This document shows positions 24,944 through 34,232 of a DNA stretch of 64,000 nucleotides, in pieces (position 1 is the first letter of the stretch; every line of letters starts with the position of its first letter). The position numbers and the translations under genes are program-made. This DNA comes from Rhodovastum sp963714255 (lineage in GTDB: Bacteria; Pseudomonadota; Alphaproteobacteria; Acetobacterales; Acetobacteraceae). The notes beneath the pieces were generated by a model. That model saw only the letters and a list, made by a program, of their open reading frames with translations. It searched no databases and was not told the DNA's origin. Location: NCBI GenBank assembly GCA_963714255.1, contig CAVQNU010000021.1, positions 124,001 to 188,000 of the forward strand, written 5' to 3'.

Positions 24944-25432
24944 ATGCTGCGCGACCCCAAGGTGATCGAACATCTGAACACCCAGCTCACCAACGAGCTG
25001 ACCGCGATCAACCAGTATTTCCTGCATGCCCGCACCCTGCGCCACTGGGGCGTGACCAAGCTGGGCCAGCACGAGTATCACGAATCCATCGACGAGATGA
25101 AGCACGCCGACTGGCTGATCGAGCGGATTCTATTCCTCGACGGCCTGCCTAACGTGCAGCGCCTCGATCAGGTGCTGGTGGGTCAGACCGTCGAGGAAAT
25201 CCTGCAGGCCGACCTGACCCTGGAGGAAAAGGCAACCACCGACCTGCGCGAGGGGATCGCCTACTGCGAGAGCGTGCGCAACTATGTCTCCCGCGACCTG
25301 CTCCGCCGTATTTTAGACGCCGAGGAGGAGCATGTGGACTTCCTCGAGCGTCAGTTCGACCTGATCAAGTTGATCGGCATTCAGAACTACATCCAGCTCA
25401 ACAGCGCCCCCGCACCCGACCAGGAGGGCTAA
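24944..25432 (+). CDS. bfr: Bacterioferritin
   Basis: Haem-containing iron-storage protein forming a 24-subunit shell. All key residues are in place: ferroxidase ligands Glu18, Glu51, His54, Glu94, Glu127 and His130, and haem ligand Met52 in SIDEMKHAD. Length 162 aa, usual for the family. Start ATG at 24944 follows a strong AAGGAGGG site. It is in one unit with bfd, and a large palindrome after the stop codon separates it from the convergent pfp gene. Confidence 0.97.
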   Translation: MLRDPKVIEHLNTQLTNELTAINQYFLHARTLRHWGVTKLGQHEYHESIDEMKHADWLIERILFLDGLPNVQRLDQVLVGQTVEEILQADLTLEEKATTDLREGIAYCESVRNYVSRDLLRRILDAEEEHVDFLERQFDLIKLIGIQNYIQLNSAPAPDQEG

Positions 25433-25438
25433 AATCTT

Positions 25439-25521
25439 AACGGATAAAAGTTTTTTGCTTCTTTTTTTCAAAAAAGAAGTCTTCTTTTTTGAAAAAAAGA
25501 AGCAAAAAACTTTTATCCGTT
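25439..25521. terminator. Perfect 41-bp inverted repeat, probable two-way terminator
   Basis: The left arm (25439-25479) and right arm (25481-25521) are exact reverse complements with a single T between. The element is very AT-rich in a GC-rich region, with runs of T and A (TTCTTTTTTTC, GAAAAAAAGAA). It lies between the stop codons of the convergent bfr and pfp genes. A perfect palindrome of this length with no loop is far beyond what a terminator needs, so a mobile origin is possible. Confidence 0.8.
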
Positions 25522-25541
25522 TTGGCTGCGGACGTGGCGTG

Positions 25542-26753
25542 TTATTTTAGAACCTTTGCTACCTTGTTATGCCGCAGGCGGTAGGCGTCAGGCATGGACT
25601 TGCCGAGCAAGGGCCGCAAATACAGGCGGAACGCATCGGTTACGTCGGTGCCGCTGTCGGTGAGAAATTCATCCGGCATGGTGCGGGTTTTGCCGGCAAC
25701 ATCCTCCAGCGGGGCCAGCCGGTAGTCCACCGAGTAATAGCCGGTGCGCTCGATCACCACCGAGCCGTCCCGCTCGCCCCACATGGCATATTGCACCGCC
25801 TTCTCGCCAACCTCGCGCGCCTCACGCTGGTCCACGTCGGAGACGCAGCCGGCAAACGAGCGCTGCAAATAGCCGAACGTGTCGCCGCGAACGCGGCTGA
25901 TGCCGAGCTTCTCCTTCACCGCGTCGCACAACAGCCCGGCAAGCTCGCCGCTGCCTGAAAGCTGCAGATTGCCATGCGCGTCGCGCTCGATCTTTTTGGC
26001 AAGCTGGGTGATGATCGGCGTGCCGAACTCGTCGTGAATGCCCTCCGACACCGCCACCACGCAGCGGCCGAACCGATCGACCGTGCGCCGCACGTCGGCG
26101 AGGAAATCGTCGGTGCGGAAAACCCGCTCCGGCACATAGACCATATGCGGCCCGTCATCCGGAAACTTCTTGCCGAGCGCCGCGGCGGCGGTCAGGAACC
26201 CGGCATGCCGGCCCATGATCACGCCGATATAGACGCCGGGCAGCGAGCGATTGTCGAGATTGGCGCCCAGGAAGGACTGCACGACAAACCGCGCGGCTGA
26301 GGGAAAGCCCGGCGTGTGATCGTTCAGAACCAGATCGTTGTCGATCGTCTTGGGGATATGGATGCAGCGGATCGGATGGCCGGCGCGGCGCGCCTCCTCG
26401 GCGACGATGCGGACCGTATCGGAGGAGTCGTTGCCGCCGATATAGAAGAAATACCTTATATCGTGCGCCTTCAGAACCTCGAAGATCTGGTGGCAATATT
26501 TCAGGTCGGGCTTGTCGCGGGTCGAGCCCAGCGCCGATGATGGCGTCTCGCCGACCATTTCCAGGTTATGGGTCGTCTCCTGCGTCAGATCGACGAATTC
26601 CTCGTCGATGATGCCGCGCACGCCGTGCAGCGCGCCGTAGACCAGGCTGACATTGCGGAATTTCCGCGCTTCCAGCACCACGCCGACCAGCGACTGATTG
26701 ATGACCGCGGTCGGACCGCCGCCCTGGGCCACCAGCACTTTTCCTTGCAGCAC
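25542..26753 (-). CDS. pfp: Phosphofructokinase, probably diphosphate-dependent
   Basis: Phosphorylates fructose 6-phosphate. Family motifs: AQGGGPTAVINQS at the N-terminus, GGNDSSDTV (ATP-dependent enzymes usually have GGDGS), IPKTIDNDL (lysine as in diphosphate-dependent forms, against PGTIDND in ATP forms) and IMGRHAGFL. The Lys in PKTIDND points to diphosphate as donor; this is known from the family. Start GTG at 26753 with AAAGGAG 9 nt upstream; the frame is open further up, through a decayed CoA-transferase gene. Length 403 aa. Convergent with bfr. Confidence 0.87.
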   Translation of the reverse strand: MLQGKVLVAQGGGPTAVINQSLVGVVLEARKFRNVSLVYGALHGVRGIIDEEFVDLTQETTHNLEMVGETPSSALGSTRDKPDLKYCHQIFEVLKAHDIRYFFYIGGNDSSDTVRIVAEEARRAGHPIRCIHIPKTIDNDLVLNDHTPGFPSAARFVVQSFLGANLDNRSLPGVYIGVIMGRHAGFLTAAAALGKKFPDDGPHMVYVPERVFRTDDFLADVRRTVDRFGRCVVAVSEGIHDEFGTPIITQLAKKIERDAHGNLQLSGSGELAGLLCDAVKEKLGISRVRGDTFGYLQRSFAGCVSDVDQREAREVGEKAVQYAMWGERDGSVVIERTGYYSVDYRLAPLEDVAGKTRTMPDEFLTDSGTDVTDAFRLYLRPLLGKSMPDAYRLRHNKVAKVLK

Positions 26754-26859
26754 GGCCAGCTTCTCCTTTGATCCGACGTTTCCCGCACGGCCGGCGGTTT
26801 TGCCTGGCCGGTGCGAACGGTAGTCTTCGGCCGAACCTTGTGACAACGAATTTTGTCGC

Positions 26860-27605
26860 TCAGCGCCCCACCCAGGCCGGCGGATTTGTGCCCAACGGCA
26901 CCGTCGGCCGGTCCCACCGCGCCGGCGTGTCTGCCAGAAGCGCCGCGTGCCGCACCGCGCGCACCGGCCCGAAGCCGCTCTCCGCCTCGTACAGCAGGTC
27001 CGCCACGTCCACGCCGGGCACGGCCAGCCCGTCCGCCAGCCGCCCCAGGCCGCGCAGCCACGTCCCGGTGCCGGCCAGCGACACCCGCACCCTCCAGCTG
27101 CCGCCCTTCTGCGCCTGGCGCAGCCGCGCCGCCATGACGCCGAGCGCCAGGAAATAGCCAGACGCATGGTCGAGCGCCTGGCAGGGCAGGGGTTTCGGGC
27201 CCTCCACCCCGGCGGCCTCGGCCTCGGCGGCATTGAACCCGGTGGCGGTCTGCACGAGCGAATCAAACCCGCGCCGCCCGCCCCACGGGCCGGCCGCGCC
27301 ATAGGCGGACAACGTCGCCACCACGATGCCGGCTCGCTGCGGAACTCGGCGGCGGCGTAGCGCATATCTACGGCCACGCGCTGCGTCCGGCCGGTGCGCG
27401 CCCGCCAGGTTTCCGCCGCCGCCAGCCCGCAGGCGGCGATCGCCGCCTGCGCGGCCGCACCGACCCGGAAGCTGGAGGGCATGGCCGGCTCCTGGCCCGT
27501 CAGATCGGCCTGCGCGATCGCAGCATCCGGCAAGCTGGCCGCGGCGAGCAGGCGGGCGGCGATTGTTTGACAGTCGGGCGTCTCACAGTCGGGACTCGCG
27601 GTCAC
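26860..27605 (-). pseudogene. CaiB/BaiF CoA-transferase remnant with internal deletion
   Basis: The 5' part (27605 to about 27330) encodes SFRVGAAAQAAIAACGLAAA and RVAVDMRYAAAEFRSE, the start of family III CoA transferases. Near 27325 it jumps, with a frame change, to PGIVVATLSAYGAAGPWGG, GRRGFDSLVQTATGF and LPCQALDHASGY, which belong to the C-terminal part. From the usual length of the family about 200-250 residues of the middle are missing. The product would not fold as the enzyme. It lies directly upstream of pfp on the same strand. Confidence 0.75.
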
Positions 27606-27867
27606 GCGCGGTTCTCCGGGGCGGGAATGGCGACGGCCTGGCCGGGCGGTTGCAGCGAAACGTATAAATTCGGAGAAAATTCACCCGAAAATGATCTCGT
27701 GTCACTCGTCGGGGTTCCAACGGGCTTGCGATAACCTTTTCGTAAAAGTATTCTGGTACGCAGTCGACTGAGGCGAACCTGGATCTGCTCTCATAGTGCA
27801 GTCTGTCCACGGTGATCCAGACATCGGCCGCGGGTTTGCAGGTGCGCGGCTTTAGGGAGTGCCGACC

Positions 27868-28683
27868 ATGGCTGGCCGTAGTACGGGGCCGTTTGACAGG
27901 TCCGTGGCTGACCGTGTGCGATTTGCCCGGCGTATTGCCGGGATGTCGCAGCGCGAGCTCGCATCCGCCATCGGCTCGCGCGTGCCCCAGGTGCGCCGCT
28001 ACGAAACCGGGTCGGTCGCCATCTCCGCGGCCACACTGCTGCGCATCGCGGTGGCACTGGATGCACCGCTGGCCTGGCTGTACGGCGTCGATGACAGCGA
28101 CCTCTGGCCCGACACGGTGCTCGCGTCGGTGCTGCAGGACAAGCAGATGCCGGCCCTCGTCAGCGCCTTCGCCCGGATCGACGACGCCGAGGCCCGTCAT
28201 TTGGTGCTCACCATGATTCAAGGGCTGGGTTCGAAAATCCAGTCGAGACCGGAAATGCCTGCGCTGCCGCTGCCGGCCACCTCCCTGGACGAAGGGCGGC
28301 GCAAGCGCGCCATGCTCGTGGACGACGCGCCGGACGTGCTGGTGGTGGTCGGCGCCTTCCTGCGTTCGGGTGGCTTCGATGTGATACGGGCGCACGGCGC
28401 CGAAGCGGCGCTCGACATCATTCGCCGCGACGAACCGCTCGACGTGCTGGTGACCGACTACGACATGCCCGGCATGAGCGGGCTCGACCTCGTACGCCGC
28501 GCCGCGGACCTGCGTCCGGGCCTGCCCGCCCTGGTGATCACCGCCTTCGCGGCCGACCTCGCGCTGGCGGCCGGGCGGCAGCCCGGCGTCGTGATGCTGG
28601 CCAAGCCGTTCGCGCGCACTGACCTGTTGAACGCCGTGAGCGCGGTGTGTGCGGGTGCGGAGGCCGGCGCGCGGGGGTCGTAA
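27868..28683 (+). CDS. XRE-family DNA-binding domain fused to a receiver domain
   Basis: 271 aa. Residues about 12-70 are a helix-turn-helix of the Cro/C1 type (VRFARRIAGMSQRELASAIG, VPQVRRYETG). After a helical linker, residues about 145-265 form a response-regulator receiver: acidic pair DD, phosphoacceptor Asp197 (LVTDYDMPGMSGL), Thr in ITAF and Lys in AKPF. In most response regulators the receiver is N-terminal, so this order is unusual. ATG at 27868 is chosen for the GGGAG 8 nt upstream; a GTG at 27859 overlaps that site. No kinase gene is adjacent. Confidence 0.85.
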   Translation: MAGRSTGPFDRSVADRVRFARRIAGMSQRELASAIGSRVPQVRRYETGSVAISAATLLRIAVALDAPLAWLYGVDDSDLWPDTVLASVLQDKQMPALVSAFARIDDAEARHLVLTMIQGLGSKIQSRPEMPALPLPATSLDEGRRKRAMLVDDAPDVLVVVGAFLRSGGFDVIRAHGAEAALDIIRRDEPLDVLVTDYDMPGMSGLDLVRRAADLRPGLPALVITAFAADLALAAGRQPGVVMLAKPFARTDLLNAVSAVCAGAEAGARGS

Positions 28684-28736
28684 CGCCAGGCCGGGCATTG
28701 CGCCCGGACCCGTTCCCACCGCACTTGGGTCATTCA

Positions 28737-30064
28737 ATGCCAGAGGTTTGCAGGCGTCTGCTGCTGCTCGCGGCCGCGGCGGCGTCGTTTTCCGGCTGGC
28801 CCCGCATCGCCGCAGCCGCGGCGCAAGCCGACACGGCGGTCTTCGCCAAGCGGATCGACGACATCATCTCCCTCGACCCCGCCGAGGATTACGAACCGTC
28901 CGGCGTCGAGATCGCCTCCAACATCTACGACCGGCTCCTGCGCTACGAGGCCGAGAATCTGACCAGGTTGGTGGGCGGCGTGGCCGGAACCTGGACGGTC
29001 AGCGACGACGGCAAGCTGTTCATTTTCAAGCTTCGCCCCAACCTGAAATTCCACTCCGGCGCCCCCGTGACCGCCGAGGATGCCGCGTTTTCGCTGCACC
29101 GCGTGGTGCTGCTCGACAAATCCCCGGCCTCCCTGCTCACCCAGCTCGGCTGGACGAAGGACAATGTACATGATCTGGTCCAGGCGCCCGACCCGGCGAC
29201 GCTGAGCCTGCGCATCACCGAAGATCTCGCCCCCACGCTGGTGCTGAACCTGCTGACCTCCATCGCCGCCTCGGTGGTGGAAAAGCAACTGGCGCTGGCC
29301 AATGAGGCGAACGGCGATCTCGGCAATGTCTGGCTGAAAACCCATTCCGCCGGCTCGGGCGCCTATAAGCTGGTGGTGTGGAAGGTCAACAACTCGGTCA
29401 CGCTTGAAGCCTTCTCTGGTTTCCGCCTGGGCGGGCCGCATCTGCGGCGCGTGGTGCTGCGCCATGTGCCGGAGCCGGCCAGCCAGCGCCTGAAGCTGGA
29501 AAACGCCGACATCGATTTCGCCCGCGACCTGCCATTCGACCAGATCACGGCCCTGGCCGGCAGCACGGACATCAAGGTCGACGCCTTCAAGGGCGCCAAC
29601 ACCTGGTACATCGGCCTCAACCTCGGCGTCACACCGCTTGCCAGCGAGAAAGTGCGCACTGCGCTGAAATACCTGGTTGATTACCAGGGCCTGGCGAGCA
29701 CCGTCCTGAACGGCTGTGTCGTTGTGCAGCAGAGCTTCCTGACTATTTCGACCCGCACAGCAATGCCGACAGTTTCGCGCATAACGACGACAATGCCGAC
29801 ACGGCGAATATCAAGCCGCTGGCCTGGCGCAACAACTGGTTCAGCCCCGACACCACCCGCCAGATGCGCGCCGCCGCGCGTGAGCCCGACGCCAGGAAAC
29901 GCGCGGACCTCTACGCCGCGCTGCAACGCAAGGTCACCGCGCAGGGGCCGTTCATCCTGATGTTCCAGAACATCACCCAGGTGGCGCGGCGCGATACGGC
30001 CACCGGGTTCAATCCTGGCATTATTGAGGACCTGATTTTCTATCGCACGATCCGCAAGGCGTAG
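28737..30064 (+). pseudogene. Peptide-type ABC substrate-binding protein, internally deleted
   Basis: Family 5 extracellular solute-binding protein (DppA-like). The N-terminal part has a signal peptide (LLLLAAAAASFSGWPRIAAA), then DDIISLDPAEDYE, FKLRPNLKFHSGAPVTAEDA and RTALKYLVDYQGL. Near 29740 the frame breaks: homology resumes in another frame with DYFDPHSNADSFAHN and LAWRNNWFSPDTTRQM and ends FYRTIRKA at 30064. The two parts total about 440 residues against roughly 530 in the family, so about 90 residues are lost at the join. No permease or ATPase genes accompany it. Confidence 0.75.
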
Positions 30065-30076
30065 GCTGGGCGATCG

Positions 30077-30215
30077 AAGGAAGGAAGGCCAGGGCTCTGC
30101 CCTGGACCCGCAAGGGGTCAGTGGACCCCTTGACCCCGATACTTAAGGAATGGGTTCCAAGGGGCCACTGCCCCTTGGCGGGTCCAGGGCAGAGCCCTGG
30201 CCTTCCTTCCTTCCT
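30077..30215. repeat. Full copy of the intergenic palindromic repeat
   Basis: The cleanest copy. GAAGGAAGGAAGGCCAGGGC starts the left module, with GGGGTCAGTGGACCCC as its second stem; the centre is CCGATACTTAAGGAATGGG; the right module has CAAGGGGCCACTGCCCCTTG and CCAGGGCAGAGCCCTGG, ending CCTTCCTTCCTTCC. The outer ends of the two modules are also complementary, so the whole element can fold as one long cruciform. Confidence 0.9.
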
Positions 30216-30261
30216 ATCCCTAGTTTGACCCCAACAGACGCTTTCCAATGGAACGACCCGC

Positions 30262-31953
30262 ATGGCCGACACCGACATCCCAGCCCCCGAACCCGGCCGC
30301 GACTTCGTGCGCAACATCGTCCAGGCCGACCTCGATGCCGGCAGGGTTGCCGCGGTCGTCACCCGTTTCCCGCCCGAGCCGAACGGCTACCTGCATATCG
30401 GCCACGCCAAGTCGATCTGCCTGAATTTCGGCATCGCCCAGGAATTCGGCGGCCGTTGCCATCTGCGCTTCGACGACACCAACCCGGTGAAGGAGGAGCA
30501 GGAGTTCATCGACTCCATCAAGCAGGACGTGCGCTGGCTCGGCTTCGACTGGGGCGCGCATCTCTATCACGCCTCGGACTATTTCGAGACGCTGTATGCC
30601 TGGGCCGAGCACCTCATCCGCGCCGGCCTCGCCTATGTCGATGACACGCCGGCCGAGCAGATGCGGGCGATGCGCGGCACTCTCACCGAACCGGGCCAGA
30701 ATTCTCCCAACCGCGACCGCGGCGTGGAAGAAAACCTCGACCTGTTCCGCCGCATGCGCGCCGGCGCCTTCGCCGAGGGCGCTTGCGTGCTGCGCGCGAA
30801 AATCGACATGGCTGCGGGCAACATGAACCTGCGCGACCCGGTGCTGTATCGCATCCTGCACGCCGCCCATCCGCGCACGGGCACGCAATGGTGCATATAC
30901 CCGACCTACGACTTCGCGCACGGCCAGTCCGACGCCATCGAGGGCATCACCCACTCCATCTGCACCCTGGAGTTCGAGGACCATCGCCCGCTGTATGACT
31001 GGTTCATCGCCAACCTGCCCGTGCCCGCCCGGCCGCACCAGTATGAATTCGCCCGGCTGAACATCACCTACACGGTGCTGTCCAAGCGCATCCTCACCAC
31101 CCTGGTGCGCGAGGGCCATGTGTCCGGCTGGGACGACCCGCGCATGCCCACGCTGGCCGGCCAGCGCCGCCGCGGCGTGCCGGCCGCCGCGCTGCGCGAA
31201 TTCGTCCGCCGCGTCGGCGTCGCCCGCGCCTACAGCGTGGTCGATCTCGCATTGTACGAGCACGCCATCCGCGAGGTACTGAACGCCACCACGCTGCGCC
31301 GCATGGCCGTGCTGCTTCCGCTGAAGCTGGTCATCGAGAACTGGGAGGAAGGCCGCACCGAAACGCTGCCCGCGGTGAACAATCCCGAGAACCCGGATGC
31401 CGGCACCCGCCCGGTGACCTTCGGCCGCGAAATTTACATCGAGCGCGACGATTTCATGGAAACCCCACCCAACCGCTTCCACCGCCTCGCGCCCGGGCGC
31501 GAGGTGCGGCTGCGCTATGCCTATTTCGTCACCTGCCGCGAGGTGGTGAAGGACGCGCAAGGCGAGGTGGTGGAACTGCGCTGCACCTACGACCCCGCGA
31601 CCATCGGCGGCAACGCGCCGGACGGGCGCAAGGTGCGCGGCACGCTGCACTGGGTCTCCGCCGCCGACGCGGTGCCGGCCGAGGTGCGGCAGTACAACAC
31701 GCTGTTCGCCCGCCCCGACCCGGGTGCAGAGGGCGACATCATGGCCGATCTGAACCCGGCCTCGCTGGAAGTGCTCACCGGTTGCCTGCTGGAACCCGCA
31801 CTCGCCGCGCTGCCGGTCGGCGAGGTGGTGCAGTTCGAACGCCAGGGCTATTTCTGCCCCGATCCCAACTCGCGGCCGGACGCGCTGGTGTTCAACCGCA
31901 CCGTCGGTCTGCGCGACACCTGGGCCAAGGTGCAGGCGGGCACGAAGGAGTGA
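30262..31953 (+). CDS. glnS: Glutamine--tRNA ligase
   Basis: Class I synthetase that charges tRNA-Gln directly. RFPPEPNGYLHIGHAK carries the HIGH motif, LRFDDTNP binds the substrate, and VLSKR is the KMSKS-type loop (ITYTVLSKRILTTLV). The C-terminal beta-barrel anticodon domains run from about residue 345. Length 563 aa is normal. The gene starts 46 nt after a full palindromic repeat. Many alphaproteobacteria lack GlnRS and use an amidotransferase route, so its presence narrows the likely host lineage. Confidence 0.96.
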   Translation: MADTDIPAPEPGRDFVRNIVQADLDAGRVAAVVTRFPPEPNGYLHIGHAKSICLNFGIAQEFGGRCHLRFDDTNPVKEEQEFIDSIKQDVRWLGFDWGAHLYHASDYFETLYAWAEHLIRAGLAYVDDTPAEQMRAMRGTLTEPGQNSPNRDRGVEENLDLFRRMRAGAFAEGACVLRAKIDMAAGNMNLRDPVLYRILHAAHPRTGTQWCIYPTYDFAHGQSDAIEGITHSICTLEFEDHRPLYDWFIANLPVPARPHQYEFARLNITYTVLSKRILTTLVREGHVSGWDDPRMPTLAGQRRRGVPAAALREFVRRVGVARAYSVVDLALYEHAIREVLNATTLRRMAVLLPLKLVIENWEEGRTETLPAVNNPENPDAGTRPVTFGREIYIERDDFMETPPNRFHRLAPGREVRLRYAYFVTCREVVKDAQGEVVELRCTYDPATIGGNAPDGRKVRGTLHWVSAADAVPAEVRQYNTLFARPDPGAEGDIMADLNPASLEVLTGCLLEPALAALPVGEVVQFERQGYFCPDPNSRPDALVFNRTVGLRDTWAKVQAGTKE

Positions 31954-32086
31954 CGTCCTTCGTCGGCCGCACTGATTTGTATCATTCGGCCGCATCGAGT
32001 CGACGCGCCACACCGGTGCCGAAAACCAAATCCGGGGGCTGCGAATCTATTGCCGCCGGGCGAACACATCGGCTCTAGTCGCCGCC

Positions 32087-32659
32087 ATGATCAGGACTCT
32101 CCTTTCGCCGGCGCAGTGCGCAACAACAAGCGCCTCGTCTCACCGCGCGCCACGATGGCGATACGGCGTGCTGGCGCTCGCCTGTCTGCCGCTGGCCGAT
32201 TGCGGCTCGGTGCTGACCGAGGGCACGGCGGATGCGGCCGGCATTGCCGGCGCGGGGATTGCCAGTTCCATCACCAAAAACGGCACCCTGGCCGCCGCCA
32301 TCGGCCTGGGCGTGCGATCGGTCGCCGACGCCGGGCTGAAATATGCCGAGCGGCGGGTGCACCGCGCCGAGCAGGACCGCATCGCCACCGTGGCCGGCGG
32401 GCTGAACCCCGGCGAGGTCGGCGTCTGGAGCGTGACCCACGATATCGCCATCGAGCCCGACGCGCGCGGCACCCTTACGGTTGCCCGCAATTTCGGCGGT
32501 CCCGGCTTCGCATGCCGCGAAATCGTTTTCTCCGTCGAGGGCGGCAAGCCGGAAGCGCCGACGCACGAATTCTACACCGCCACGGTCTGCCGCGACGGCG
32601 AGACCTGGAAATGGGCCACTGCCGAGCCGGCCACCGAACGCTGGGGTTCGTTGCAGTGA
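32087..32659 (+). CDS. Exported protein of unknown family, paralogue 1
   Basis: 190 aa. A basic N-terminus and hydrophobic run (RYGVLALACLPLADCGSVL) suggest a signal peptide; LADC is a poor lipobox. A glycine- and alanine-rich segment (AGIAGAGIASSITKNG, AAAIGLGVRSVADAGLKY) could be membrane-active. The C-terminal part ends TWKWATAEPATERWGSLQ. The next gene encodes a shorter protein with the same order and a matching end, so they are tandem duplicates. Function unknown. Confidence 0.7.
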   Translation: MIRTLLSPAQCATTSASSHRAPRWRYGVLALACLPLADCGSVLTEGTADAAGIAGAGIASSITKNGTLAAAIGLGVRSVADAGLKYAERRVHRAEQDRIATVAGGLNPGEVGVWSVTHDIAIEPDARGTLTVARNFGGPGFACREIVFSVEGGKPEAPTHEFYTATVCRDGETWKWATAEPATERWGSLQ

Positions 32660-33153
32660 CGCTTGCCGGGGCGGGCCATGGCGCACCCCTGATGCTTGCC
32701 GTGCTGGTGCTGGGCGGCTGTAGCGCGGTTGCCGATGTTTCGGCGCTGGCCACCGGCGCCGCCGCCGGGGGCATCACCGGCAGCCCGGCGGTCGGTTTCG
32801 CCGTCGGCGTGGTGACCGACGCGGCGGTCGATGCCGGCCTGAAATACGTCTCTCGCCGCCGCCAGCAGGCCGAGCAGGACGCCATCGCCGCCGCCGCCGC
32901 AGCACTGCCCCAGGGCGGCAGCGCGCCCTGGCAGATCCGGCACGACATCCCGCTCGGCAACGAGCAGGGCGAGGTGCGGGTGGTGCGCAGCATCGTCAAC
33001 CCGATCGCGACCTGCAAGGAGATCGCCTTTTCGGTCACCGACGATCCGCCCGCTCCGGCCGCCTGGTTCAGCACCACGATCTGCCGCCAGGACGCCGCCT
33101 GGAAATGGGCGCTCGCCGAACCCGCCGTGGCGCGCTGGGGTTTCCTGCAATAG
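32656..33153 (+). CDS. Putative lipoprotein of unknown family, paralogue 2
   Basis: 165 aa from a GTG at 32656 that overlaps the previous stop (GTGA). LMLAVLVLGGCSAVAD is a good lipoprotein signal with lipobox LGGC. It shares with the upstream protein a Gly/Ala segment (GVVTDAAVDAGLKYVSRRRQ) and the ending AWKWALAEPAVARWGFLQ. Coupled translation and shared features suggest the two act together. An internal ATG at 32692 would leave too short a signal peptide. Confidence 0.7.
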   Translation: MTLAGAGHGAPLMLAVLVLGGCSAVADVSALATGAAAGGITGSPAVGFAVGVVTDAAVDAGLKYVSRRRQQAEQDAIAAAAAALPQGGSAPWQIRHDIPLGNEQGEVRVVRSIVNPIATCKEIAFSVTDDPPAPAAWFSTTICRQDAAWKWALAEPAVARWGFLQ

Positions 33154-33170
33154 CGGCCGTCGCGGCTTGT

Positions 33171-34232
33171 CTACGCCACGAAATGGATATCGTGCGCCTG
33201 CAGGCTTGCCAGCGGCACACCCGTCAGCGTGACCAGGTCCGACACCCCGATCGTCTCGGTGATCGTGCGCCCGTCGATGGCATCGGCGTGTGGGCCGGCC
33301 TCAGTGCTGGCAACCACCGGCGCGGTCGCGGCGATATCCAGATCGGCGATCACCGCCTCGCCGGAGGAATTGGCGTACGCCAGCAGCACATGGCCGGCAT
33401 AGTCCAACCCGCCGGGCTGCGCGGAGCCGAGGTCGCTGAGGGTGAGGCCGTTGAGGAAGGCGAGGGCGGTCGGTGCCGAACCGGCACCGCCCAGCGATTG
33501 CGCCACCGCCTCGGCGTTCGCGAAGGTGGTGCCGAGCAGCAGCACATTCGCATGCCCGGCTCCGGCAGCGTAGTTCACCTCCGCGCCCGGCGCGACCGGC
33601 GCGGTGAAAATTGCCTGGGTGAAATACGCCGTGGTGGCGGTTGCGGCCGGAACGGTGACCGGATCGAAGGCCGCCGAGCCGGATTTGTCGAGGTTCGACA
33701 GCAGCGAGGCGAATGCGCCGACCGACACATCGACCACGTCGCGGCCGGCGACGAAGTTCGCAACCGTCGATGCATCGGCGGCGGTGCCGTACAGGTCCTG
33801 GCCCTGGCCAAACGCCAGAACCATCTCGCCGATGGCGTTGTGGTTGTTTTGCCCGGCGTTCAGCCCGTCCGTATTGACCCCCCACCAGCCGGGCTGGGCG
33901 TTATCATGGGGATCGACGATGCCGTCTGGCGCAGCGCTGACGATCGTGCCGCCATCCCCGCCGGCACCATTGTTCGCGAGCAAACCGGAGCCGCCGTAGA
34001 GTTCGATATGGTCCGCCGCCGTGTGGTCCGGCGCGAGGGTGATCACATCCACGCCGCCGCCGGTGGCGATCGTATCCGCGGCCGTCGTCGACGATGTGCC
34101 GGTGATCGTGTCGTTGCCGGTCGAGCCGACCAGCACGTTCGCCCCGGTTGTTGAGCCGGTGATCTGCTCGCTCGCGGCAGATGTCGCGATGACATCGTTG
34201 ACCGAGTTGTCAGAACTCCGACGGCAGGGCAT
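33171..34232 (-). CDS. C-terminal part of an RTX-like secreted protein (second frame)
   Basis: Acidic, Gly/Asp/Thr-rich and cysteine-poor after the first residues, with calcium-binding RTX-like motifs (GSTGNDTITGT, ATGGGVDVITL, HIELYGGSG). Reads as the continuation of the DUF4214 protein immediately upstream: DNSVNDVIATSAASEQITGS follows where that frame stops, one base out of phase. The first ATG (34232) overlaps the upstream frame by 23 nt and has no clear ribosome site, so a frameshift in one original gene is more likely than a separate start. Probably secreted by a type I system; no transporter is nearby. Confidence 0.6.
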   Translation of the reverse strand: MPCRRSSDNSVNDVIATSAASEQITGSTTGANVLVGSTGNDTITGTSSTTAADTIATGGGVDVITLAPDHTAADHIELYGGSGLLANNGAGGDGGTIVSAAPDGIVDPHDNAQPGWWGVNTDGLNAGQNNHNAIGEMVLAFGQGQDLYGTAADASTVANFVAGRDVVDVSVGAFASLLSNLDKSGSAAFDPVTVPAATATTAYFTQAIFTAPVAPGAEVNYAAGAGHANVLLLGTTFANAEAVAQSLGGAGSAPTALAFLNGLTLSDLGSAQPGGLDYAGHVLLAYANSSGEAVIADLDIAATAPVVASTEAGPHADAIDGRTITETIGVSDLVTLTGVPLASLQAHDIHFVA

